Assembly: GCA_038501625.1 (NCBI GenBank)
Contig: JAZAYU010000009.1
Coordinates: 11,460,396-11,524,395, forward strand
Direction of reading: 5' to 3'
Origin: Corbicula japonica
Lineage: Eukaryota; Mollusca; Bivalvia; Venerida; Cyrenidae
Length of the DNA: 64,000 nucleotides
Part shown: one piece after another, positions 46,037-58,199 of the stretch
How positions within the stretch are numbered: the stretch's first letter is position 1
Layout: the number at the start of each line of letters is the position of its first letter
The notes under the pieces: generated by a model
What the model saw: only the letters and a program-made list of their open reading frames with translations
What the model was told of the DNA's origin: nothing
Database searches by the model: none
Program-made: the position numbers and the translations under genes

Positions 46037-49000
46037 CTGTCCAGCTAGAACGATATCATATAAACGAATAAAAATAAATGTATAAGAATTCAAATAAATT
46101 ATTTCTATAAAGATACGCATTGCTTTATCCGTAAAGAAACGTTGAAGACATGAGACAAAATCATAATCTTTATGGCAGGCTTCCTTTATTTAGGCAAAAC
46201 AAATAAGTCAAGATCCACCACGACAGCCAGAGAGATAAAGTGATGGACATAATAGTAAAACGACATTTGGTAATTCTAAGCTCCTTCTAATAGTTTAATT
46301 CGCACTAAAACCACATGGAAAAAAATCATAACATATGCGATCAGGAAAACATAAACCATTCAACTATTGAGTGTCCAAAGCACCACATACTTTGCTGAGA
46401 AGTGAAACTTGGTCAACAACAAACCCAATGTATAAAACCCAGATCAAGAATGATCTGTATGGTTTGACGCATAACTTGCAGTTTTTTGCTAAATTACTAC
46501 GCGACTGTGTAAAAAGGCACGCAATGTAGTTTGTAATTTATCTTGCAATTTCTGTCTTTTTTTGGATAACTATATGTAAGTGTTATTATAATAGAGTAAC
46601 ACATTTTTTCACAATTAAACTCAAATTGATGGTATATGTTGTCTAAATCTTTTGCCACAAAAGTGCAAATGAAAGTTATGACGTCAAAATGAAAGTTATG
46701 ACGTCAAAACGAAAGTTATGACGTCAGTGTGCCTGTAAAGGATGGTGTTTAAAAATCCGAGTGATGGCCGCTTTCATCGAAACTTAAAATGGGCGATATC
46801 GATTAAGTATAGGAGGCTTTAGTTGTTTAAAGATTTAAAACGAAACAAGTTTAATGTTGTTGACGCTTTTCCTATTTTAATTGTAAAAAATAAATAAAAC
46901 TTCACGTATTTTCCATGTCCTACAGCGTCTGCTGATGACATAAAGCAACCCCGATTCTTAAATGCAGTACAGCAGGGCCGTAACTCCGCCTAAAAGTAGT
47001 TCTTATCCCAGAGTTCCTAGCGCCAAAGTACACAGGTCATGTCTTGGACCGTGAACTGTGTTTTATACATTGACAACAAACCAGTATACACTCACCGGCA
47101 TTTCTAATTACACACTTTTTATAGACGAAAATAACTATCAAAATATTTGACTTTTTCTAAAATCTGAAAAAAGTAATTGGATTAAGTTTTAACAGCGAAT
47201 TATTATAGCACTGACATTCTTAAACTAATTGCACAATAAAATAGTTCTGTGAAAGCATTTGTAGCGTAAATGACCGTCGCCGAATATGACGTCACGTGCA
47301 TCGCGTTACGTCATTTTCGTACACTCAACATGGTATTCAATCATCGTAATATCAACGTTATGCCGTAGTTATTCTAATTAAAACAATTTAAGGGCAGTAA
47401 AATGAAGGTAAAGAATTGTAACTTACCTGTCTTACTGACGTGCCAGCTTGGAGCATTCCAACGGCACGCGCTCTCTCTACCAAAGTCATACGCGCCATTT
47501 TTTGTGAGTTTTTATACCGGCCTTTTTATCTCTGGCTAGAATTCTAATGATTTTGGCTAAATTCAAACTTGCCTAACATTTTGTACATGTGTGCACGAGG
47601 AAAATGCTGATTTCAAATTTTCGTCTCGCATGAATGAACTCGAATGGGGATTTTCGTGTAACGTGCTACGATTAGACATCAACTCCAGGTACAACTCCCG
47701 TTATAACCAATTACCATAAACACCATGTTTTGATAGTTATTTTCGTCTATAAAAAGTGTGTAATTAGAAATGCCGGTGAGTGTATGTATTTTAATGTTCA
47801 TCCCTCTGGCTCAAGTACCTCCAATTTCAAAAAGGGTTAACTATTCTACATGTCAAAAAATCTGGACATACGGGAAGACCTACCTGAACACAATGACCAT
47901 AAAATAAGTTTGGACACACCCGAACACCTACCTACACACAGCTAATCGTTAATAAAAATTAGACACACTCGAGTACATACCTACACACAGCTTATCGTTA
48001 AAACATTAGACACACTCGAGTACATACCTACACACAGCTTATCGTTAAAACATTAGACACACTCGAGTACATACCTACACACAGCTTATCGTTAAAACAT
48101 TAGACACACTCGAGTACATACCTACACACAGCTTATCGTTAATAAAAATTAGACACACTCGAGTACAAACCTACACACGGCTCATCTTGACATGACTGAT
48201 ATTCTTCTGGCGGTTTTCCAGGACACATTATACTATCACTTGGATTGGAGGGATCGCCACAATATACAATACGCTTCTGTTTACCAGGCCCACATGTCCT
48301 GGAACACTGGAGCATAAAAAGATAAAGTCCAAGCTATGTTGTCACCAAAATCGATACGAGGAACAGTAAACGTTACTATTTTTTGTTTTCCAAACACAAA
48401 CAAAGCAGGTTCAAATTTCTGTTTAGTTTAGTTAACACTTAAATCCATAATTTCCGATTGTATTACACTAATTGTTATTGTCAAGTATTAGAAGAAAAAA
48501 ATCCAGCTGCTGTTGCTGTAAAGAATGATTGATGTCAGAGCAAACAGAAATACTAGCATTGATAAAACGAAACTGTATATGCAGTTTTAAAGGAAACAAC
48601 AACTGTATTTGTCACGATAAACTCGGCTAGACAAACCTAACTCAATATAGTTTAAACCTTTTAGTTACAAGACCCGCAATGGACAAAACTCTTTAATGCA
48701 TTTCTGCTTTCCACATCATCGCGGGGATTACTAGTTTCAACCAAAGAAACTCGTAAAGTGCAACTATTTTCAGTTGTATTATCGTTATTCACAATCGACA
48801 AAAATCAATTAATTTAAGTCAAAATTATTACCATAGACCAAGGACCAGCTCCCCATTCCAAGAAGCCACAAGGTTTGGCCTCGCATGGACGAGTGTCACG
48901 TGTCAGGTTAGCTTCCTCACAATAAGCTTTGTCGACTTCTCTTTCTTTACCATTGTCCATTAGCAAGCAGGGTTGTTGTCTAACCTGCATACCTTCTCCA

Positions 49001-52000
49001 CAGGTTACAGAACATGGTCCCCAACCAGATATACCATCACTGCCAAATCTTAGTAAAGATTATATAGAGGTTATAATTGTCGTTTTATTATGACACAAAA
49101 ACATGTTGATTATATTTTAACGCATTTTAGAATTTAATGATTTTTGCAAACGTGCTATAACTGAATATCAAAATCATCCTTTAAACTATTATGTACTGTT
49201 GGTTATATGTTCGTTAATTTCCTTATAAAACATAACTATTTGTGTACTACAATATATATAATGGCCAAAATTTAGACAAGCATGCATAAGAAATTCCTCG
49301 AACCGTGTAAAAAGGAAAGTATTATATGGTTGACTGTTATAACGTGTCAATACAACTCTTAGGAATATTATAAACACGGTTTCTCGTTTATTTTTGTCTT
49401 TCTTGTTCGCCTAGGTTGCTGTGTACAGGAAGAAGCTTTTACTGATATTATTATTCATATGTGTTCGATGTATGAGGTTTTTGTCTCGTCATTGCTGGCT
49501 TGAACCTAAGCCTGTATAATTAAAAGATCTATACCTGTATTACTAATGTGCTTACTTGTAACAATTCTTTGCTGTACACTGCTTCGTATTCGGTTTTGGT
49601 TTTAACTCTTGATTACAAAGATGTTCTTGTACAGTGAATACATCACTTCCAATACGTTGTATGCATTCAAACACTTCTGTCTGTGTTCCAATCTTCACAC
49701 ATGTTGCATTGCAATCTGACCACAACTCGGTCTTTTTCCATGTGTGATTAGTGCACCTTAGTTCCTCACACGCCCTTGTATTCACTGGCTTCTGGTTTTC
49801 CTCACAATACCTGTCTTCAGTTCTCTCTTCTTGTCCCCTCGCAAACACTTGGAAACAGTAAGCCACCTGTGTTTGAGTTTCGAAAAATTGCTCATAACAT
49901 CTGCTAGCACATGGTGGTGACCAGTTATCTGGTTGCAACCGCCATTCAAAGTTAAAACAAGGTATTCTATTACATGGTCTTTCAATGACCATCTGCTCTA
50001 GGCTCATGCAGTTCGAATCTGCAACCTTTGAACCTGTTGTGTTCGAATGGCAAGATAAAACATGTTTCTGAGTTCCTAAATTTCCACACTCTTTGGAGCA
50101 TTTAGTCCATTCACCGGTCTGTTTCCAATGGAATGATCCACATGGAATCATATTGCATTCTTCGCGGACAGATGGCCGTTTAGATTCGGAACAATAGCTT
50201 TCATCGACGTTTCTTTCTCTATTATCATATGTTACATTTTTACACACAACATGTCTTACTTTCAAACCTCTATTACCACAACTATGACTGCATTCACTCC
50301 AATTTTCCATTAGCTCCCACTTGTAGGTGTAACATGTTCTTCTATTACAAGGCTGGGACTCATTCGGTTTTTCCAGACTTGCACAGTACCATATACCTAC
50401 TGGTAAAGAAGTGCCATCCTTGTATTTCAAGCAAGCATATTTCTTTAACTGAATTCCATTATCTCCACAACTTTCATTGCATTCCAACCAAGTATCCGTG
50501 CTTTCCCATTTATAATCTAAACATGGCTGCGAATTACATTTTCTTGGCTCTTTTGGACTTTTCATGTCAGCACAGAATTTTTCATCAGCTTTTATAATCC
50601 TACCGTCGTCGAATTCTTTGACACAGTAAAACAGCTGATACTGACTTCCGGAATCACCACAAGATGCTGAACACGCACTCCACTCTGATGTCACTTCCCA
50701 TCTATATTTTGAATTCACACAGTCTATTCTGTTACAGGGCTCTTCAACTATTGGTTCAGGAATGTGCACACAGAATTTCGCAGCATCGACTTTAGCATTA
50801 TCTACTAGTCGTTCGCATTCATACAACCTGTGACGAACGCCACTTGTTCCGCACGTGGCAGAACATTCACTATAGTTCCGCAACATTCTCCATATATACC
50901 TTTAATGAAAGAAAGTAACAATAATTTTAAATAGGTATTTTTTAAAGAATAAGTGACTTATTGTCCCGGAATTCGGTAGTTCGCAATCATTTAAAAGCTG
51001 CAAATATTACCCTCTTGTAATTGATCTAAGTTTATTTCTCTTTTTACCATTACATGGTAATTAATCAAATGCAATAAATTCAATTCTGTTTTGTACTCAA
51101 TTCTTATATTGTTATCCCTTCTATCGTGATCTGCTGATTTTACTTCGGGGGCTACGATCTCAGTAAGGTCATTGAGTACCCATCCTGTTGCTTGACAATA
51201 CCATTAGCTTCTTATGTTTTGTACATTTCTGTGCTTTTGCATGCAACATTATAGAGTTGGTGGATGGGTTGAGCTTATTCACCATGACAACTTGTACTTG
51301 TTTGTTTATATAAGAACCTATAAAAGCCGCTCTCTAACTTTTGGACTTTCGACAATATTTTGATTTAGATTTGTTTGCATGTCATCAATACTGGTCGTTA
51401 TTCGCTTGATTGCCAGTCCTTTTTGCAAAAACATCCCAAAAAGCCGTTTTATCCATTGTATCATATATACTCCCAATATTTTTGAAAAAGTTAGAATATT
51501 TACTCAAAATATTAATTTTAACAACCCAAATGCTTTTCACAAACTCATGACGGCAAAAATATTGATTCAATCAAAACCTTAATTGAAAACTTGTCTTCAT
51601 CTTACATAACAGAAGCGCAGTCTATCATTTCACAAGGAACATCCTCGATATGTCTGCTTTCAATGTATTGGCACATCCTCTCGTCAACCTTTTTATCCGT
51701 ATCTTTGTCGTAGCATCCATAAACTATGCGTTGCACTCCTGAAAATCATGATCAATTATTGTAATGAATCAAGCGGATACTTTTCTCTTATATTGGTTAA
51801 ACGATGAATGATTAAAGCTTTTTTGCAGTAGAAAATAAAGACTGGTTAAGGTAATGTTGTACGTCAACGTCGGAGAAAATGAATATTTTGCAAAAAACAA
51901 ACAATTTAAAATACTGCAAATGCACTTGTTTTCGTATGCATACAATTTCGTGGTTTGCGACTGTACCTTTATTCGTGGTATGGAATTTTCTTAAATGAAT

Positions 52001-55000
52001 TTAAATTCGATAAAATATCACACGGCAGTTTTATGAATTGATCTGCCCACGAAATTCACGGAATTTAGTACCCCACGAAAATAAGTGAATCTTTTGTATT
52101 CATATCAAAATTTAATAAGTTGTGTGCACCTTTCCCACATGTTACGCTGCATGGACTCCAGTCTTCATATTTCCATTTGTACTTGTTCTTTTCCAGTGTG
52201 AAATCATCTTTGCTTACAGTGTAGGCATAGTTAATCTTTGCAGGCTTCTGCCAGTCCATAGCGTACACCTTCAACAAATGAAAGGATAGTATTATTCTGA
52301 TGAAACTAAAGCACAACATCATCTCACTTTGGTTTGCTTATGGAAAGCATTTTTAAATGTTGTTTTTTATTTGTTTGAATGAACTTAAAACCAGCCATTA
52401 CTCAAATTAACAAAAACGCGAAATATGCATTCAAGAAAAGCAAAAATCATAAAACATATAATTTGTTTATATAACTTTTCACTTAATTAATATTGGAAAA
52501 AAGGTTAAAGGAATAAATCTTAGAAAATTTAGACTGATAATGGTAATTTTACGCAAACACCAGGAAAAGAAAGCATCTTTACAAAAATCAAATAATCTTA
52601 TTTACTGTGATGCACTTATATTTATAGGCTTCTAATAGTTTAATTCTCGTTAAATAGAGTTACTAACTTACATTCAAATATGGGGAACGGAGATTGCTAA
52701 TAGAATGCTAATGCCTCAAAACGGCAAAGAAATTTGAAAGATCTTAAGATTTACAGAAGTATAATCAGATTCAAGAAAGCTTATGGCGACAACTAGAATG
52801 CACTTAATATACATACAAAACTAATCAGAAGTTACTGTATTGCATGGAAGTATTGATAAGATATCGTGTAAATTGTTACCAGTAGGCTAACATCTCTATG
52901 TAGGGGTCCTTTGGTCGTCAAAGTCTCTTGTCCGTAATTATTTTTGTATTGAAACCACGCCCCTTCCATGACGAAATCCTTGGAAGATTCCTGTTTCCCA
53001 TTACCATTCAATACATGGTTGTAATAGAAAGTGTCTCGTAAAGCTGCAACCAAATTAACAGTAGGAACAATGCTTTCATAGCAATAAAGGGCACTCAAAC
53101 TCAGCTTCACAAACGTCGTCATTTCATATTTATTTCATATTTCACACACAGTTTATTTTAATTGTGTCATAGATTGGAGCTATGCATGTTGTTGTAAATT
53201 GGATCTTACTTCACGAAAATATTAAAAGATAAAGGGAAAGAACATAATCCCTGCAAGGGACCGATAAAAAACTAAAATTGATCAATGTTAAACTTCAGTG
53301 TTTACTTGTTGACGACATTCCGTCCTGAACATCGATTTCTCACAACCTTATATGACAGGATGTATCGTAATTAAAGTCTTTTCTATGCGTTGATGAAAAC
53401 CTTAAATCGGAGACTTTAATTGTCTTTTACGATATTGAAAAAAAGGTTTAAAAACTAAAACGGCCACACCTGCATCGTAGTGCCCGTTCTTATAGAATTT
53501 TATAAATAAATGCTAAACTTACAGAAACCGTCTAACAGATACATCCGATTACAGCAATATAGATTTAAAAAATAAAGTTCAATACAAACATAGAAAATGT
53601 GGAGAAGGGGATGATTCGGAAATGGTGATGTCTCTGGATGCCTTTGGTAGTACAAGAACAGTATCGTAGTTTTCACCACCAGCTGGAATAAACGGTATTG
53701 TTTATGGTAAAGTGATAAATTAAACGAAATTGGTGTCTTACATATACAGCACAATGTATGTTGAAAAAAGACTCAATCAGAGACATCCTACCTCAACAAA
53801 TAAGTCTAGCGTTATCTCAATGTCAAAGTTGACCAGTAAGAAAATAGTTAAGATAACACAAATAGTATAGGTGGCATTTTGGCCGCCTCATCTGAATGAG
53901 TTTTATGACTTGAAAATATTTCATTAATGCAGAGAAAACATTTAAGTGATTAAAAGCTAGGATTTGTATTCTGATCTTGCACGTTGATAATTATGCTTTT
54001 ACCTCGGGCGTTAAATGAAAAACGCCAATCATTTCCAAACTCAAAAAATATTGCATAAACAAGAATGCAATAATCACAACAAACCAGGCTTACCAGCACT
54101 GTAATAAAAAGTTTTCTCATAGGTGCCCGAGACCACTTTGCACGTGCTGTTGTTGCCTTTGCACACTCCGCATCGGTCTTGTACAGCAGAAGAACCTCTA
54201 ACACCATCACATCCTACTTTCTGATCATAAAATGCACTTAGAGTAAAAGTCTGTATTAAAAATTAGCTCAGGTAACTGTAGTGATCGACTAAATACATTT
54301 TAGATCTAGCACAGTAATGATTTCTGTGGTTATTACTTTATACCATAGGTTGAAGAAATATTCTTCTAAAAATTTTAATTATTTTCTCTATGATTTGCTC
54401 TAGCCTTCGGCGTTTATAAGCTTTATCAGCGTTAATTATAAGCTTGATATGTTTTATAACAAATACTCTATATTACAAAATACAATGGTATATATCATTT
54501 GCGGAAGACTAAAAAGGTCTGTGAGCATGGCGTAAGATTTCTTAAAGACATATAAATGGTTATGAGCTCGCATTCTGTGCCACCTCGTTGCATCTCTGGG
54601 TTTCATGTGTCATGGTTCTATTTATCCTTTCACACCTACATTATAAGAAAGAGTGTGTCACTAAATTTGTCTAAGCAACTCACAAATTATCTCGAACATG
54701 GCAATCGGCAAACAAATTTGCAAACTGAGAAATCAGAACTTCGTACAATGCTTGAAAGCATGGTTTGAAATACAAATAAATAGATCAAAAGGGACTTTGA
54801 AAGCCACTGAACACGATAATTATCAAACTATTGCAGACTCGATTTGATTGAGCCTGTTCATGGGAAGAAATTGAAATGCATATTACTGTTTAGACCGCCC
54901 AGCCCCGGGTTGAGCGTCCAACTCAATATTTACACTAATGTGAGTATTGTGCTTAATGGCCTTCAAAGGGTTATATAATTGGTAAGAGAGAGAAGAATAT

Positions 55001-58000
55001 ATTTATTCGATGTTGCGAAAGGCGTGTTATATTTCAATGTAGGATGTTTTTGACTAAGAAAAGTCATAAAACACATAATATCGAACATAACAATTACTAC
55101 CTCGCAGCGTCCATCAAGACAAATATAGTTGGTCTGGTCATAGGAGCATGGCGTTCCATTGTCCACCAGACTGTCAAACGTGACCACTTCATTAGTTGCT
55201 TCTGCTATACACGTCAACTTACACCTGTCTTCAGCTAGAAAAAAAGAAGTTGCTTTTGTTTTTTAACCTGACAAGTTATGAATAATTCCAGCATTGCACA
55301 TTTAACGCGAGTTCATTAATGAAAAGAAAACGGACGTTAATAAAAATTCGAAAGCCGTAATTCTGTATTAAGGCAATGATTTCTAACCCTACGAAATATG
55401 AAATCTCTTCGAATGTATTTTTGTTAGATAAAGTGACTCAGGTTTAATAACAATAGTTTTTATTAAATAAGTTTTTGTATTTCCAGTGGTTTTCTATCTG
55501 TTAGGTCGTTTTTCAATGCACAAAATGGGGGAATGATATAAATTGTTGGTTTATTTGATCAAACCCAAAATGCATTTTAAAGGTAAAATTGATTTTAACA
55601 GAGATTTAATTGAAATGCACAGAAACACTGTTTAATCACACAATTCGTGTCAAAACAGCAGTCTGTTGATTAATTTTAAACAATAAAACTTGCCACTTTT
55701 GGATTGATATGGTTTCCATTTCTGTGTGGTTCCACGGACAGGAACTACGTCCATCATGCTACACTGGAGTGCCCGTGGGTCGGTGTACTCAGTACACTCC
55801 TGACAAAAATAAACCGGTAGGATTTACTTCAAGTAAATTGCTATTGAATATCGTTTCATTTAATAATTCATAGCGTTTGGAACTTAAACAGTATAAACAC
55901 ACGTTCATCTCATCCTGTGGGTTACGTTTTACCTAAGCGCATAGCGTCGGTTCAAGACTGTTAAAGTTGTTCACCGACAAAATAGCAGGTGAATGGTATA
56001 ACATTATGTACAAGTCATAAAAAACAAAATACTTTTCAAAATTACGTTAGCTCTAAGGCATACCTAGCAAAACAGGCTAGTTTTTGTTTGTCACGGTATA
56101 GGAAGAATAGCTACCTGAGATATTTTTAAAATGCTTTGAAATGTATGCTAGTTTTGTTCAAATGTAACTGCTGATCAAGCAATAACATGCGGAAAAAATC
56201 TACAAAGTAATGATTACAATTACATAACGTAAGTTTTCTGAAAAAAAAACCCAACAACAAACGAAATGCTACCTCTACTTTAAAAGTTATGTTACGTATC
56301 TGTTTCAATTTGTTTTAAATCATTTACATTTACATTATGTGTTTACCTCACGTGTCCATTACCTTATATGTTTAACTAACGTGTTCAATCCATTATGTGT
56401 TTATCTCACACGTGTCCATTACATTATGTGTTTACCGCACAAGTCCATTACCTTATGTGTTTACCTCACGTGTCCATTACCTTATGTGTTTACCTCACGT
56501 GTCCATTACCTTATGTGTTTACCTCACGTGTCCATTACCTTATGTTTTAACCTCACGTGTCCATTACCTTATGTGTTTACCTCACGTGTCCATTACCTTA
56601 TGTGTTTACCTCACGTGTCCATTACCTTATGTGTTTACCTCACGTGTCCATTACCTTATGTGTTTACCTCACGTGTCCATTACCTTATGTGTTCACCTCA
56701 CGTGTCCATTACCGTATGTGTTTACCTCACGTGTCCATTACCGTATGTTTTTACCTCACGTGTCCATTACACTGTGTTATCCCAATGTTCCGTTTTGGTT
56801 CGAATTCAATGGATTTTGATCAATAACTGTTCTGTTCTAATCTGTATTAAACGCATACCTTTGCAAAGCAGGTGTCAGAATTTTCACTTTCTCCATCACA
56901 AGGTTTCCCATCGTACTGTGGTCTGTTAAATAAAAGAAAGATTGAAGTTTAATATGTACAGGTATAACCAAAAGTGTAACTGCTTTTCTTTACTGACGGT
57001 CGTTATCATTCCGGATAAGCAATGGTGATGTATAGGAAAGTGATAGTAACATTTAGTGTAGTTAACCAATAAACTAGTAACCAGTTCTTTAAGTTGATTT
57101 TAAAATATTCTAAAAACTAAGGTGGAGAATATTATTTGTTCATTTATCCACCATAATTATTTAATCTAGAAAGGCAGGAATGTGAAGGAAACAGTATACT
57201 CAGGAGAGTCGCAAACTCGAGAGCGCCTCTTGAAGCCGACACCACACTGAGCCGAGCAGTCACTCCAGAGGGTCCACTGACTCCATCCCCCGTTAATGGG
57301 TTTCTGGTTGCCACGGTAACCACAAACTCCTCCCTTGCAATTCCACTGTTAAAAAGCGAAATATGATAACTAAATGTTTTTGAATAAAACTGTTTTACTG
57401 GAATTACAAACTTGGCCATCCCTGCTGACACTTGTTACGGCATTTCCCATATATTTCATTGTATTCCTGTTATTTTTTTCGTTTTGTCTGATTATATTTT
57501 ATCTTGAGATATGTAAACACAAAATGACTTTAATTCACGGTAAAGATTAACCTAAGAAATTCCCGATAGACTTTATTGGGGATTTGTCAAAGGATGGAGA
57601 ACTCCATATTAAAACCCATCAATATTATAAAATCATAATAGGCACTTCAAAATAACGACTGACACGCGTTACATACAGTCTGTTCCTTAAATTATAGGAC
57701 CCAGATACAACACAATATATGTGTACCTCGGGTGTTCTGCCACATTGTGTCCCATCAAGAGGCACCACATTCTTAGTCTTGCACGAGTATTGTCGTGTGT
57801 CGTCCGTGCACCACATCTGTGCACATGGGTCATTAGAACTGAACTAAAATAGAGAAAATAGTACATCTCTAATTAACATGATGTCTGAACAAATCAAATC
57901 GGTTTACTGTCATAAGCTATAAGCATAGTGTAATTGTTCAAGTCATGTATGAAGTTCATTAGATAAAATCCCAAATGTTACAGAAGTCTTTGTTTAGCTG

Positions 58001-58143
58001 CCTGAGTGATAAAAGATATTTTACAAAATTTATACAGTATGTGTTTTAAGTTTTAGAACAAGGTGTCTAATACGCTTGCTTTCATAGTTTATTCTGGGAT
58101 GGAATTTTCCTTGTGAGCTAAAAATTTTCTTAGGTGTATGCAC

Positions 58144-58199
<56 letters not shown>

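Larger units (their letters stand above)
46037..48174 (-). other. ADAMTS intron before the PLAC exon
   Basis: 2.1 kb holding the right-hand direct repeat, three phased CRE palindromes, a TIR transposon and the donor-derived minisatellite. No additional exon was recognised, though a short one could be missed. Confidence 0.7.

Noticed and set aside
47919..48185. Short regular repeats resembling a CRISPR repeat-spacer pattern
   Set aside because: The whole 47-bp unit is conserved, not just a repeat core, and it derives from the adjacent exon-intron junction.
50229..50597. 122-codon plus-strand ORF inside the large TSR exon
   Set aside because: Antisense to seven well-formed TSRs; its Cys/His-rich composition comes from the complement of Cys codons.
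53500..53754. 84-codon minus-strand ORF overlapping an ADAMTS spacer exon
   Set aside because: Another frame of the same DNA gives the conserved spacer sequence bounded by good splice sites; this ORF does not match the family.
56339..56929. Open frames of up to 196 codons across the 29-bp minisatellite
   Set aside because: The unit simply lacks stop codons in these frames; the peptide is a direct translation of the repeat and no promoter or splice context exists.
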